Of a DNA stretch of 5,771 bases, positions 5,485 to 5,771 are shown in pieces. The notes under the pieces were generated by a model. That model ran no database searches and was not told the origin of the DNA. It was given only the letters and a program-made list of their open reading frames with translations. The translations under genes were made by a program, and so were the position numbers. Each line of letters opens with the position of its first letter. Position 1 is the first letter of the stretch. Location: contig JANXTP010000320.1 in NCBI GenBank assembly GCA_025352345.1, positions 1 through 5,771 of the forward strand. The letters are read 5' to 3'. Source of the DNA: Burkholderiales bacterium. Its GTDB lineage: Bacteria; Pseudomonadota; Gammaproteobacteria; Burkholderiales; Burkholderiaceae_C.

Positions 5485-5771
5485 ATGCCTGACACCCCTG
5501 AACCCGCCACCGTGCCTGCCACCGAGGCCGAGCTCCAGCGCGAGCGGCTGCTCGCCGATGTGGCTGCGCTGCCCGGTCTGCCCGGTGTGTACCGCTACTT
5601 CGATGCGCAGGGTGGCGTGCTCTATGTGGGCAAGGCGCGCGACCTGAAGAAGCGGGTGTCCAGCTACTTCCAGAAGCAGCATGGCGGCACGCGCATCGGC
5701 CACATGATCACGAAGATCGTGCGGATGGAGACGACCGTGGTGCGCTCGGAAGCCGAGGCGCTGCTGCTCGA
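5485..5771 (+). CDS. uvrC: UvrABC system protein C, N-terminal part (3' end outside window)
   Basis: UvrC makes both incisions around a DNA lesion in nucleotide excision repair, after UvrA and UvrB have located the damage. The window holds the first 95 codons plus two bases, from ATG 5485. After about 27 variable residues comes the GIY-YIG nuclease domain, responsible for the 3' incision: LPGLPGVYRYFD (29-40), then VLYVGKARDLKKRVSSYF (45-62). Y36, Y47, K50 and R57 match the conserved catalytic-site residues known from the Thermotoga maritima enzyme. The segment IGHMITKIVRMETTVVRSEAEALLL (71-95) leads into the metal-binding Glu. That residue would be codon 96, of which only the first two bases (GA) are inside the window. 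The ribosome-binding site is weak (CAGGCG next to the ATG). The UvrB-binding, RNase H-like and helix-hairpin-helix parts lie outside. Confidence 0.97.
   Translation, partial: MPDTPEPATVPATEAELQRERLLADVAALPGLPGVYRYFDAQGGVLYVGKARDLKKRVSSYFQKQHGGTRIGHMITKIVRMETTVVRSEAEALLL

Noticed and set aside
5449..5703. The earP frame stays open upstream for 85 more codons.
   Set aside because: That stretch lies opposite the uvrC coding region, has no EarP similarity, and would make the protein longer than the family. ATG 5448 fits the expected N-terminus.
1..5771. Defence island, prophage, insertion sequence, CRISPR array or RNA gene.
   Set aside because: No transposase, integrase, phage or nuclease-defence proteins, spaced direct repeats, or tRNA-like folds were seen. 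Apart from the small protein, the genes are recognisable metabolism, tRNA modification, translation and repair genes with tight spacing. The DUF3445 gene is less standard but matches a known enzyme family.

Overview
The window looks like ordinary chromosomal DNA from a high-GC betaproteobacterium, most likely order Burkholderiales (a Comamonadaceae- or Leptothrix/Rubrivivax-like lineage). The reasons are the high GC content, the arginine-type elongation factor P beside its rhamnosyltransferase EarP, the MnmC relationship, and the style of the genes. This placement is inference from protein character, not from a search. There are no mobile elements, CRISPR arrays, tRNAs or rRNAs that I can see. 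Coding density is about 95%, and no gene-free stretch exceeds about 80 bases.

Layout from left to right. (1) The 3' two-thirds of rpiA (ribose-5-phosphate isomerase A), plus strand, cut by the window start. (2) A small Lys-rich protein gene of unknown function, plus strand. (3) A short convergent gap with a modest hairpin. (4) A minus-strand two-gene unit: a heme-dependent oxidative N-demethylase-family gene (DUF3445) followed by mnmC, with stop and start sharing one base (TGATG). (5) A strong bidirectional-looking intrinsic terminator. (6) A minus-strand earP-efp unit, with a long imperfect hairpin in its 65-base spacer. (7) A 36-base divergent gap. (8) The 5' end of uvrC, plus strand, cut by the window end.

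The genes form two translation-related modules. EarP adds rhamnose to Arg32 of EF-P, which then rescues ribosomes stalled on polyproline. MnmC finishes the wobble-uridine modification of some tRNAs. RpiA (pentose phosphate pathway) and UvrC (nucleotide excision repair) are housekeeping neighbours.

I do not see a new defence or mobile system. The most interesting points are three. The MnmC methyltransferase half keeps recognisable flanking sequence but has lost both its SAM-binding glycine motif and its DGFAP catalytic motif. A putative amine-demethylating heme protein is translationally coupled to it. A 37-base near-perfect inverted repeat abuts the earP stop codon but lacks the U-tract of a terminator.
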